Origin: Xiphydria camelus | Taxonomy: Eukaryota; Arthropoda; Insecta; Hymenoptera; Xiphydriidae | Direction: 5' to 3' | Length of the DNA: 64,000 bases | NCBI GenBank assembly: GCA_963678675.1 | Contig: OY783193.1 | Span: 21,569,309 to 21,633,308, forward strand | Shown here: positions 55,553-64,000 of the stretch, in pieces | Layout: every line of letters starts with the position of its first letter | Position numbering within the stretch: the first letter of the stretch is position 1 | Notes under the pieces: model-generated | Database searches by the model: none | Told to the model about the DNA's origin: nothing | What the model saw: only the letters and a program-made list of their open reading frames with translations | Position numbers and translations under genes: made by a program

Positions 55553-56221
55553 TCTATAAAAAAGGCGGCATGTTCATTCAGTGCCAACAAAAATTGATAC
55601 GTAAAATACTCTCCAAAAAAGATTTGAAATCAATTAAGATCGCCATGTTCAAGATTTATATATAAAAAGTAAAAGGCATCATTTGAAAGGGAAATTATTG
55701 TAAATCAAGTGACTACAAAATTCGACAAAAAAAATTTATAAAAAAATTTTAATAAAAAACAACTTGCCGCGTTTAAGTTTTCATATTTTGTACACTATAC
55801 CGAATAATAGGCAGTGCTTGGACAGTGCTAGAGTGATTCATAAATTGCACTGTCGAAGTCAAATTCAGAGAAATCCAGAAGGCCCCCGCCTGATCGGTTT
55901 CTCGTGCGACGTTCGGTATACTGGTGGTATCATATAAGTGTATGAATTTATTTAAAATGACATAAGTGCATAAACATCGAATGTAATTCTCTGTAAATTT
56001 TATGAAAATTTGTTTATAAATTTTTTAATCGAAATTTTTAGTAACGAGTTACAATAATTTTCCTTTCAAATGATGCCTTTTACTTTTTATATATAAATCT
56101 TGAACATGGCGATCTTACTTGAGTTCAAATCTTTTTTGGAGAGTCTTTTACGTATAAATTTTTGTTGGCACTGAATGAACATGCCGCCTTTTTTTTTACA
56201 GAGAATCTGTTTTTGTGGGGG
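55553..56221. mobile_element. Palindromic MITE family G, copy 2
   Basis: Left terminus shortened (starts at tctataaaaaaggcggcatg); the right end, gagaatctgtttttgtgggg, is intact. Confidence 0.8.
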
Positions 56222-56568
56222 AATTTCATTACTTTTTGGAATTTATTCATGAGGAGAATACGTACCTATATGTAGGAGAATAGCTTTTTATTACCACCAC
56301 ATTAAAATCTCACATTTTATACCGATACGAGCTAATTAATCATAACCACGTTACTTTTGATTTATTCTCGTGATATTTTGAAAGAGATTTATAAACTAGA
56401 GTGCCCTTATATTTTTTCGCTTTCGAATTTACAGGCCATCGGATTTTTCTTATATTTTGGTCGTCTTCAGAAAGCCACATGTAGACATTTTACCTTTAAC
56501 TCTAACAATAAGTATACTCTTCCAATAACCGTGACGAATTGTTTCATCACATGTAAAGATACTACTTT
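56222..56568. repeat. G extension and B/C-type repeat flank
   Basis: 56222-56306 is the common right extension of MITE G. 56480-56568 matches 4150-4220 (tactcttccaat...catgtaaagata). No gene. Confidence 0.5.
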
Positions 56569-57129
56569 CCAGGTAGCAAGCTGACGTAAACTTGACGTCA
56601 CTTTTAGGGCATATTTCGTCGGTGACGTCATTCTACCAAAAAATGACGTTTTAATGTCGTCATTCAAGAAACGTCTTTAAGACGCCTTAAATATGACGTT
56701 AAAAAGACGTTATTTTTACGTCGTAATACAATTTTAAAATAACTATACTTATTATACAATATATAGTGAATATTTTTATATTTTTTTATAATGTATAATA
56801 TAAAAATATTTGTATAGTGCGGTCTACTTTAATTCTCGATTCTTATATCTCTGTACCATTTACCAGCACGTTTTTTTTGTAATAAATAAAAGTAAGATTT
56901 TTTATATTGCGGTCGTTTCTATAAATATTCATATAATTATTTATTTATTAATATCAATTTGCGTCTATGCAAGAATATTTATCAAAAGATGCAATCATAA
57001 ATTTAGAAAAATGTTGAGAAAAGAATAATACAATTATAAAATCTTATTTATTTAAGCTCTTTCTTATTGACTGGAAAAGCATCATACATTTATTCATCAA
57101 ACTTCATATGAACACCAATAGTAATACTT

Positions 57130-57245
57130 AATACCACAGGAGCGTGCAGCAGATGAGGACTCGAAAACACCGACCGATCGACGAAGTTAAGCAGCAAAAA
57201 GTGCGGAGAGTAGTTGGATGGGTGACCGCTCACGATGAACCGTCA
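57130..57245 (+). pseudogene. 5S rRNA-derived segment inside a DNA transposon
   Basis: ccgatcgacgaagttaagca and ttggatgggtgaccgc match the two most conserved stretches of eukaryotic 5S rRNA (the box A and box C regions of the internal RNA polymerase III promoter) in the right order. The 5' part (ataccac...) is more diverged and the middle is altered by a few bases. It is not a functional 5S gene: the end stem does not pair and no T-run terminator follows at once. It may act as a polymerase III promoter, as in SINE3-type elements. Confidence 0.75.
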
Positions 57246-57419
57246 GCCGTAACCTTTCAGAACCGTCATTTTTTACACAATCACGTTATATTTTTCGTTA
57301 TCTGCCGTCAAAACTGACCTTCAAAAACCGTCATTTCGACGTTAGTGTGCTACCTGGAAAATCGCTAAAATTAAACGTCATATTTCACGTCATAAAGAAC
57401 GTTAGAAAGACGTCATTAA

Positions 57420-58666
57420 GGAGGATCGTCAGAGAAATGACTTCTCAGAAACCGTAGTTGACAATTTTTTAAAATACTTGTGAACCCATTTTAGTAAGAG
57501 AAAAAAATCAAACACAATTTCACTCTACAGTTTTCTCATAATTAATTTTTAAAACTTACGAGATTAGCATTGAATCTTATGGAGAGCATATTTTAAATGC
57601 ATAGAACTTGCGATTTTCAACCGAAAAAAATTCTGGAAACTATGAAATGAGTTTTATCACCACACGAACTTGTTTTTACTAAATTATAAAGAACTTTCAC
57701 TCTACAGTTTTTTTAATATAAAGGAAAAACTGTCGAAAAATTCAAATATTTCATGTGCATCGTCCGCCATATGCAAAAACGTGGCAACATCGCACTACGT
57801 GACGTCATAAGCTATTGGCGCGAAGCGTGCTGGTAAATTTAAAAGTACGATAGTACAAATAGGATAATGTATTGACAGATTTATTACAGACAATAATTAA
57901 CAATATAAAATTTCAGATATTTTAAAAAGTACAACTAGATATACACTGTGAAATACTTTCAAACGATTTTTAAGAATAACATTTCAATGAACACGATCGT
58001 TTCAAAATGATATTAAAGTAAAAAACCCTACGAATATTGAGAAGCCACTTTTCTTTTTGAGTTCATCAAATTCTGATATGCATTAAAAAATATGAAATTA
58101 TTAATAACTGAAAATTTAAACTACGTGCCGAAAATTATGCTCGATCTTTAAAAAAGGAATATAATTTATTAAGAACTTCCGACCGTGCATTAACTCGATT
58201 TTAAACTTGTTCTAATACCTCTTTTCCAATTTTCAAGTAAGCTTTTGAAAAGGTTGTAAATTCAATATTTGCTCCTGCCAATTTGAACAGCATGAACTCG
58301 AGATTGAGGTTATAAACAGACGTCATGATCGCTTCAACGCGTTGTCCGTCGTTAAGAATACTGTTTTACCTACCGATTTGCTACCACGATTTGCAACTTA
58401 CAAATGTTGAAATGCTATGTTGCCACGTTTTGCATGCATTTTACATATTTAAAATAAATTAAGTTTGAAGTTATAAAATTGTTTTCCAATATTTATCTTA
58501 TTTTTTAGATTGAAAGTAACAAAAAGGAAAAAGAATTCAGCACCTATATTTATTATTGCAGTTTTTATAAAACCTAAAATTTCACTATTTGAAATTGGCA
58601 ACACACGTCGATTTCTTTGTTCTTTTTCACCTTCTACCTCACCCCGAAGAGCACTGACGATCCTCC
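57420..58666. mobile_element. TTAA-flanked element, 1247 bp
   Basis: Inverted ends GGAGGATCGTCAG and CTGACGATCCTCC between TTAA (57416-57419) and TTAA (58667-58670). It splits the right-hand CCAGGTA unit. No coding frame of interest; the interior is AT-rich. TTAA duplication suggests piggyBac or Kolobok mobilisation. Confidence 0.8.
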
Positions 58667-58795
58667 TTAAATGACGTTAGTGGGATGTGACTTTCGAACG
58701 TACTTTTAACGTCATTTGTACGTCTTTTACTGACGTCGTCTATGACCAGATCTGACCAAAAAATGACGTTAATTTCACGTTAGTTTGTTACCTGG

Positions 58796-58930
58796 GTTAT
58801 GACAGTATATATGTTGTTACATATTAACTCTAGACGTTTTGGAATAGTTTTAAGAAATCCTTTTGCATGCACCGCTGAAATTTTGCCCCCTTACTCGTAA
58901 ATAAATTTCTCATAAATTTCACTCGCAAAG
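58796..58930. repeat. Family C/B repeat tail
   Basis: tatatatgttgttacatatt and aatccttttgcatgcaccgc match 6385-6480 and 15270-15360. Confidence 0.6.
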
Positions 58931-59090
58931 TTACGTATACGCATCTAAGCGAATAGGCCATTCAGGATCAAGTATTCCGTTGTGGTGGGGGGGTCCTGAT
59001 TGATCTACTCGGTAAGATGCGTATACGTTTCCTGATATGGAATACTTGATCCTGATTGGTCTATTCGCTAAGATGCGTGCACGCAAAGAT
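58931..59090. mobile_element. 150-bp palindromic MITE
   Basis: gcatctaagcgaataggcca and ggatcaagtattcc are mirrored by ggaatacttgatcc and tctattcgctaagatgcg. Confidence 0.6.
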
Positions 59091-59224
59091 ACGAGCGAGT
59101 TCGAGAAAGGGGCCCCTGATCTGCCGGTAGATGTCAATTCGGGAGATCGAAGGGATTCGGGGTATTTAACCTCGAAATTGTTAATTTGTAAATAATAATG
59201 AATAATGTGTAGAAGTGATAAATA

Positions 59225-59829
59225 ACACAGGTTTATAAAAAAAAAGTCCGGACTATTTGACCGGACCATGGTATTCCGAGGTATTTTTGCGTCCTGAATC
59301 CGATCCCGAGGTCATCTGAGCCACATCACGTCAGAAAAACGAGATTTCGAAATAAATAAATAAATAAGGAAATGGGACTGTCCTGAGCAGCACCCAGAGC
59401 ATGACTCCAAGGTTCTAAGGCCATTAGGGTCAGTGCTGGGTCCACTGTCAATATGTCACAGTGAACGGATCGCCGGAATTGGATGCCTTGACAGGGAAAT
59501 CGTAATCCGCGAGATACAACGATCATGGCAACATTTTATCCACTGGGGTGGTTCTGTGATAGTCCCGGTCGAGATTTAGGACTCCATTCCAATGTTTGGA
59601 AGGTATTCAAGACCTAAACAGCCACCCTCCAACATACAGGTCGGTTGAGAAATTGTCCCGGATCCAGTTCCAAAAAATGGTCATTTTAACTTCTAAATGA
59701 ACTTGAAATCTCGTTTTCCTGACGTGATGGGGCTCAGATGACCTCGGGATCAGATTCAGGACGCAAAAATACCTCGGAATACCATGGTCCGGTCAAATAG
59801 TCCGGACTTTTTTTTTTTTAAACCTGTGT
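59225..59829. mobile_element. 605-bp palindrome with ACACAGGTTTA ends
   Basis: acacaggttta plus an A-run plus gtccggactatttgaccgg at the left are mirrored at 59770-59829. The flanks gaagtgataaata and aattattcgggtttcttcga are joined, inverted, at 3933-3980, giving the unoccupied site. Confidence 0.75.
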
Positions 59830-60866
59830 AATTATTCGGGTTTCTTCGATGAGTTTCCCCAAGTGTTTAAAAATCGGTGTCCATAACTGTGGCTTCAACT
59901 TCCAGTGATTAAGTAAGTAATTACTGCAGAACGAGTAGGTTACAAGATTTTCATGAAGTTTTTGACGGTTTTCTTGCATGTCCCCTTTCATAAGGTGCAA
60001 ACAAAGAGGATGTAACTCCTGTCCTATCCTGAAGAAAATGAGTCGATCGACATCAGACGTTATCGAACTTATCACCGAGCGCCTTTCACCCACGGTATTT
60101 TCATTGCAATATGCGCTTTTCATTTCAACTATTCCTGCTTTAAATAACTTTCACTTCTTTCAAAGTATTTACCTTGTACGAATTGTTGATCGTAGGGGGG
60201 AGCGATCAATGATTGTGACTAATCGTAGACAAATTATTCCTGCGATGATGTTCCAGTTGCGAAGCATACACTAGCAAGTCAGCTTACAGCGTCCGATGTT
60301 TAGTATCAACTTTACCTCTTTTGGAATACCCATCACCCGAGCATAATCACGATTACGTTAACGTTAATCGCAGAATAGACCGTGAGCTTGGGCACATTAT
60401 CGCAGTGGTAGTTCGGCACACTTGTCTACGACGAGTCGCTATTATTGATCGCTGCCTCCTACCACGAACAGTTCATAAAAGGTTATTAGCTTGAAAGAAG
60501 TAAAAGTTATTTAACGCTGGAATAGATGAAACGAGAAGCGCGTATTGCAATTAATGTACCGTGGGTAATAGGCGCTCGGTGACAAGTCTGACATTCTCCA
60601 ATGTCCATCGAGTCATCTTTCTACGGACAGGACACGAGCTAGAACCGCTTCAGTTGCACCTGTACGAGATGACATGTCAGAAAATCATGAGTCTTCATGA
60701 AAATCTTCTAACCTACTCGTTCTGCAGTAATACTTAATAATATCACTGGAGGTTGAAGCAACAGTTATTGGCAAAAATCGGACACTGGTTTTTAAACACT
60801 TGGGGAATATCATCGAAGAAACCCGAATGATTATTTCTTACCACTTCTACATATTAGTAATCATTA
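59830..60866. repeat. Palindromic repeat family B, copy 3
   Basis: Arms near 59920-60080 and 60560-60740, same order as copy 1; a 45-bp internal deletion around 60418 removes the ttgccttttagttttaatag part. Its left extension is at 59130-59224. Confidence 0.75.
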
Positions 60867-61594
60867 CCCCCACAAAAACAGATTCTCTGTAAAAAAAAAA
60901 GGCGGCATGTTCATTCAGTGCCAACAAAAATTGATACGTAAAATACTCTCCAAAAAAGATTTGAAATCAATTAAGATCGCCATGTTCAAGAGTTATATAT
61001 AAAAAGTAAAAGGCATCATTTGAAAGGGAAATTATTGTAAATCAAGTGACTACAAAATTCGACAAAAAAAATTTATAAAAAAATTTTAATAAAAAACAAC
61101 TTGCCGCGTTTAAGTTTTCATATTTTGTCCACTATACCGAATAATTGGTAGTGCTTGGACGGTGTTAGAGTGATTCATAAATTGCACTGCCGAAGTCAAA
61201 TTCAGAGAAATTCAGAAGGCCCCCGCCTAATCGGTTTCTCGTACGACATTCGGTATACTGGTGGTATCATATAAGTGTATGAATTTATTTAAAATCATAA
61301 GTGCATAAACATCGAGTATAATTCTGTGTCTGAATTTTTTATTTTGAAGGGAAAAAACGCGGCAAGTTCTTTTTTATTAAAATTTTTGTATACATTTTTT
61401 TAGTCGAATTTTGTAGTCACTTGATTTACAATAATTTACCTTTCAAATGATGCCTTTTACTTTTTAAATATAACTTGAACATGGCGATCTTAATTGATTT
61501 CAAATCTTTTTTGGAGAGTATTTTACGTATCAATTTTTGTTGGCACTGAATGAACATGCCGCCTTTTTTACAGAGAATCTGTTTTTGTGGGGGG
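60867..61594. mobile_element. Palindromic MITE family G, copy 3 (complete)
   Basis: CCCCCACAAAAACAGATTC to GAATCTGTTTTTGTGGGGG, the best preserved copy. Followed by the common extension to 61670. Confidence 0.85.
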
Positions 61595-62335
61595 ATTTCA
61601 CTACTTTTTGGAATTTATTCATGAGGAGAATACGTACATGTAGGAGAATAGCTTTTTATTACTGTGTATTATTGCAGAACGAGTAGGTTAGAAGATTTTC
61701 ATGAAGACTCACGATTTTCTGACATTTCATCTCGTATAGGTGCAACCGAAGAGGATCTAGCTCATGTCCTGTCCGTAAAAAGATGACTCGATGGATCGGA
61801 GAATGTCAGGCTTGTAACCGAGCGCCTTTCACCCATAGTACTTTCATTGCAATATGCGATTTTCGTTTCAACTATTACTGCTCTAAGTAACTTTTACTTC
61901 TTTCAAAGCATTTACCTTGTACGAATTGTTGATCGTAAGGGGCAACGATCAATGATTGTGACTAATCGTAGACAAATTATTCCTGCGATGATGTTCCAGT
62001 TGCACACCAATTGCCTTTTAGTTTTAATAGACGAACTTGTCTACGACGAGTCTCTATTATCGATCGCTGGCTCCTACCACGAACAGTTCATAAAAGGTGT
62101 TTACCTTGAAAGAAGTAAAAGTTATTTAACGCTGGAATAGTTGAATGAAACGAGAAGCGCGTATTGCAATTAATGTACCGTGGGTAATAGGCGCTCGGTG
62201 ACAAGCCTGACATTCTCCGATGTCCATCGAGTCATCTTTTTACGGACAGGACACGAGCTAGATCCTCTTCGGTTGCACCTGTACGAAATGACATATCAGA
62301 AAATCGTGAGTCTTACAATTAATATACCTGGAAGT
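61595..62335. repeat. G extension and family B copy 4
   Basis: 61595-61671 is the G extension; 61672-62335 is a B palindrome with a central deletion at about 62004. The junction ttattactgtgtattattgc (61660-61680) is the closest match to the target of the 1203-3010 element. Confidence 0.75.
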
Positions 62336-63270
62336 TGAAGCAACAGGATTGCCGTACCTTTGGTCCAATATTGAAAATAAATCTTCTCAAAGCTGAATAC
62401 GACTTGGGCATGTTTCAGCGTACAATTAGCTAGATCCAGCTCGACGAATGAACTATTCCGACTGGTTTTTGGAACGGCAAGTGGACGATCCCTCGTTCGT
62501 CAGAAGATTTTGTTCACAGATGAATCGAAATTCTGCAACGAAGGATTAGTGAATAATCACAACGCCCACTATTGGTCCGTGAGAAATCCTCACTGGGTAG
62601 AAGAAGTCGAAGGCGATGGAGTGGAGGCGATGAACTAAAAATAAAATAAAATTTAGTCTATAAATCGACACTTGTAGTAGGAAGGCAGAGGGCAAGCACC
62701 GATGAGAAAAAATATAAATAAAGTATTATAGTTACCCCGATATTGTAGTTACTCCGATGTTTTTGTTCTTCTCCCACGACTTGGATTCTCCAATATGTAG
62801 AAAGATTAATTCCGCTTAGTCCTCAAAGAGTTCGTCCAGTCCTCAGTGCAATGCTGAAAGAAAAAAAGAAGTGACCACAAAAAGATATGTATTCTTTACA
62901 GGTTATCAAAATGAGGTTAAATGAAGTAATTCAGAAATTAACTTATCTGATTGCATTTCGACTCCTTTTCTGTTGTCTATGTTCGATGAATGACTATAGA
63001 AAAATAGCACGGCTTCTATTTATTAATAATAAAAACACAAACAGCTGTCACATTTTTCGGAGCACCCATCACCTACACTAAAAGTTAGCCGATGTTTTTC
63101 AAATTGATACGTCTCTTTGGTTTGTGTCCGGGCTATCGGGGTTTAAGTCCGGGCTAACGAAGTTACCATTAAATTAGGTACAGGAATCATCGGTATCTCC
63201 TAAGCGCCGAGCGATATGCAACCCATTTGCTGGCGTGTATAGTGCGACTGACCCTGTATGTCTGTTGTTA
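62336..63270. repeat. Family C, copy 3
   Basis: Matches 5565-6385, starting with ggtccaatattgaaaataaa (also inverted at 5110). It has the duplicated ggtttgnnntccgggct phrase like 6239-6285. Confidence 0.7.
62431..62640 (+). pseudogene. Tc1/mariner transposase relic, best preserved copy
   Basis: DPARRMNYSDWFLERQVDDP is followed by a 1-bp shift and then KILFTDESKFCNEGLVNNHN, AHYWSVRNPHWVEEVEGDG. FTDE carries the second catalytic Asp of the Tc1/mariner DDE/D triad. The frame breaks near 62500 and is closed near 62637. First and third catalytic residues are missing; it is part of a family C arm. Confidence 0.7.
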
Positions 63271-63340
63271 CATACAATCTGTCCCTTTCAATACACGCCA
63301 GCGTAGCACATTGCATATCGGTTGGCGCCATCGGATCCAA

Positions 63341-63421
63341 GATGGTTCCCTAAAATTCCAATATGGATCCCTAAAATTCCAATATGGTTCCCTAAAATTC
63401 CAAGATGGTTCCCTAAAATTC
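63341..63421. repeat. 21-bp tandem repeat, four units
   Basis: Units begin atgg(t/a)tccctaaaattcca at 63342, 63363, 63384 and 63405, period exactly 21. A second mini-repeat, gaaccaaatagcag, occurs three times at 63446-63500. Confidence 0.85.
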
Positions 63422-63500
63422 GGTGATAATACCGACAGCCGGTACTCGAACCAAATAGCAGAGATTTGAACCAAATAGCAGGGACACGAACCAAATAGAC

Positions 63501-63880
63501 GTTTCAGTCCGAAAAATATCGGTCATATCAATAGTGGTGAATGTGACAGACGCTCTGACAGCTAGCTATTATCAAATCGTTTTGATTTTTTAAAAATAAT
63601 CAAGATAGTGCACGGAAGCAGTGTAATTTTTCTCTGGTTGCTGGTGCATGAAGAGCAGGAAAGGAGACATCTGTATCTCGGAAGAAGTGGCATCAGATAA
63701 GTTACTTCCTAACTGACTGTCTTAACCTCATTTTCATCCCTTATACAGAACAAATATCTTTGTGGTTATTCTATTTTTTGTTTTCAGCGCCATACGAGAA
63801 CGGGACGGATTGATGGAAATTTGATTTTTCTTCGCAGTCAAAAATCAACCTAGGTAGAAAAGAATTCTCTAGAATTGCGG
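63501..63880 (-). repeat. Family E, partial copy 3, inverted
   Basis: caatagtggtgaatgtgaca and atgaagagcaggaaaggaga are the complements of sequences near 23080 and 22955. The remainder to the window end shows nothing recognisable. Confidence 0.6.
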
Positions 63881-64000
63881 TACAATGCCACGGCATGAAT
63901 ATCAGGTTCTAACGACATGACATGCTTCGACAAGGTCTGTATCAACTTTAGCGTTATATTGGGGGCACTGCACTAATCCTGTGGCACATTTTTCTATCTG

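Larger units (their letters stand above)
56569..58795. mobile_element. CCAGGTA-ended composite element
   Basis: Ends CCAGGTAGCAAGCTGACGT and the complement of gttagtttgttacctgg. Subterminal regions are packed with ACGT words (tgacgtca, gacgtt, aacgtc). An internal end, gacgttagtgtgctacctgg, at 57338-57357 makes 56569-57357 a complete 789-bp unit; the remainder is a second, right-hand unit interrupted by a TTAA element. The flanks (gtaaagatactactt and atgacagtata) match 4218-4246, where the sequence is continuous. Confidence 0.75.

Noticed and set aside
57130..57245. Functional 5S rRNA gene
   Set aside because: Substitutions in the conserved middle, unpaired ends and no T-run terminator; inside a transposon.

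Overview
The window is animal, almost certainly insect, genomic DNA; the mix of mobile elements suggests Hymenoptera, perhaps an ant, but that is an impression, not a proof. The only clearly host-derived coding sequence is one 220-bp exon (34726-34945) encoding the second half of an immunoglobulin domain of the Dpr cell-surface family. It lies in AT-rich DNA with no other exon nearby, so roughly 33.3-36.5 kb is read as introns of a large neuronal gene. One 200-N assembly gap sits at 43882-44081. Nearly everything else is transposable-element DNA, often nested two or three deep and very often built as long inverted repeats.

Layout. 0.5-3.0 kb: a lysine-rich ORF relic, then a fold-back element (1203-3010) made from the 3' half of a pogo-like DDE transposon. 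3.0-6.5 kb: palindromic repeat families called here B and C; C carries a Tc1/mariner transposase relic. 6.56-12.06 kb: a GC-rich Polinton/adintovirus-like element with a B-family DNA polymerase gene cut at its third exonuclease motif and joined to a small OB-fold-like gene. It is flanked by inverted repeats holding 116-bp and 226-bp tandem arrays, each unit with a TGACGTCA palindrome. 12.8-13.85 kb: Helitron replicase relic. 14-19 kb: MITEs, mariner palindromes (family D) and the first copy of a 1.1-kb direct repeat (family E). 19.3-21.7 kb: a TAGTCCAGG-ended element carrying a nuclease-like gene relic. 22.6-30.2 kb: family E copy 2, then a Ty3/gypsy element (RT, RNase H, integrase, 3' LTR) split inside RNase H by another transposon carrying the longest copy of that nuclease-like gene. 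30.7-33.3 kb: a TTA-flanked element and a mariner palindrome. 36.6-39.7 kb: a minus-strand non-LTR retrotransposon lacking most of its endonuclease. 40.0-43.9 kb: an element with 740-bp inverted repeats. 44-51 kb: MITEs, a TTAA-flanked element and a Helitron inserted into a B palindrome. 51.8-55.3 kb: a TTA-flanked 3.5-kb palindrome with another element inside. 56.6-58.8 kb: a CCAGGTA-ended element containing a 5S rRNA-derived segment and a TTAA-flanked element. 59-64 kb: further B, C, G and E copies.

The two most interesting threads are the polymerase element, whose paired tandem arrays look like regulatory or replication modules, and one transposon-borne protein family found in five places. 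Its motif order (FDG..E..RR, EEAD or DDAD, SPDTD or EEIDLLVL, GCDTTS) resembles FEN1/XPG nucleases. Many insertions can be tested inside this window because a second copy of the target repeat preserves the unoccupied site.
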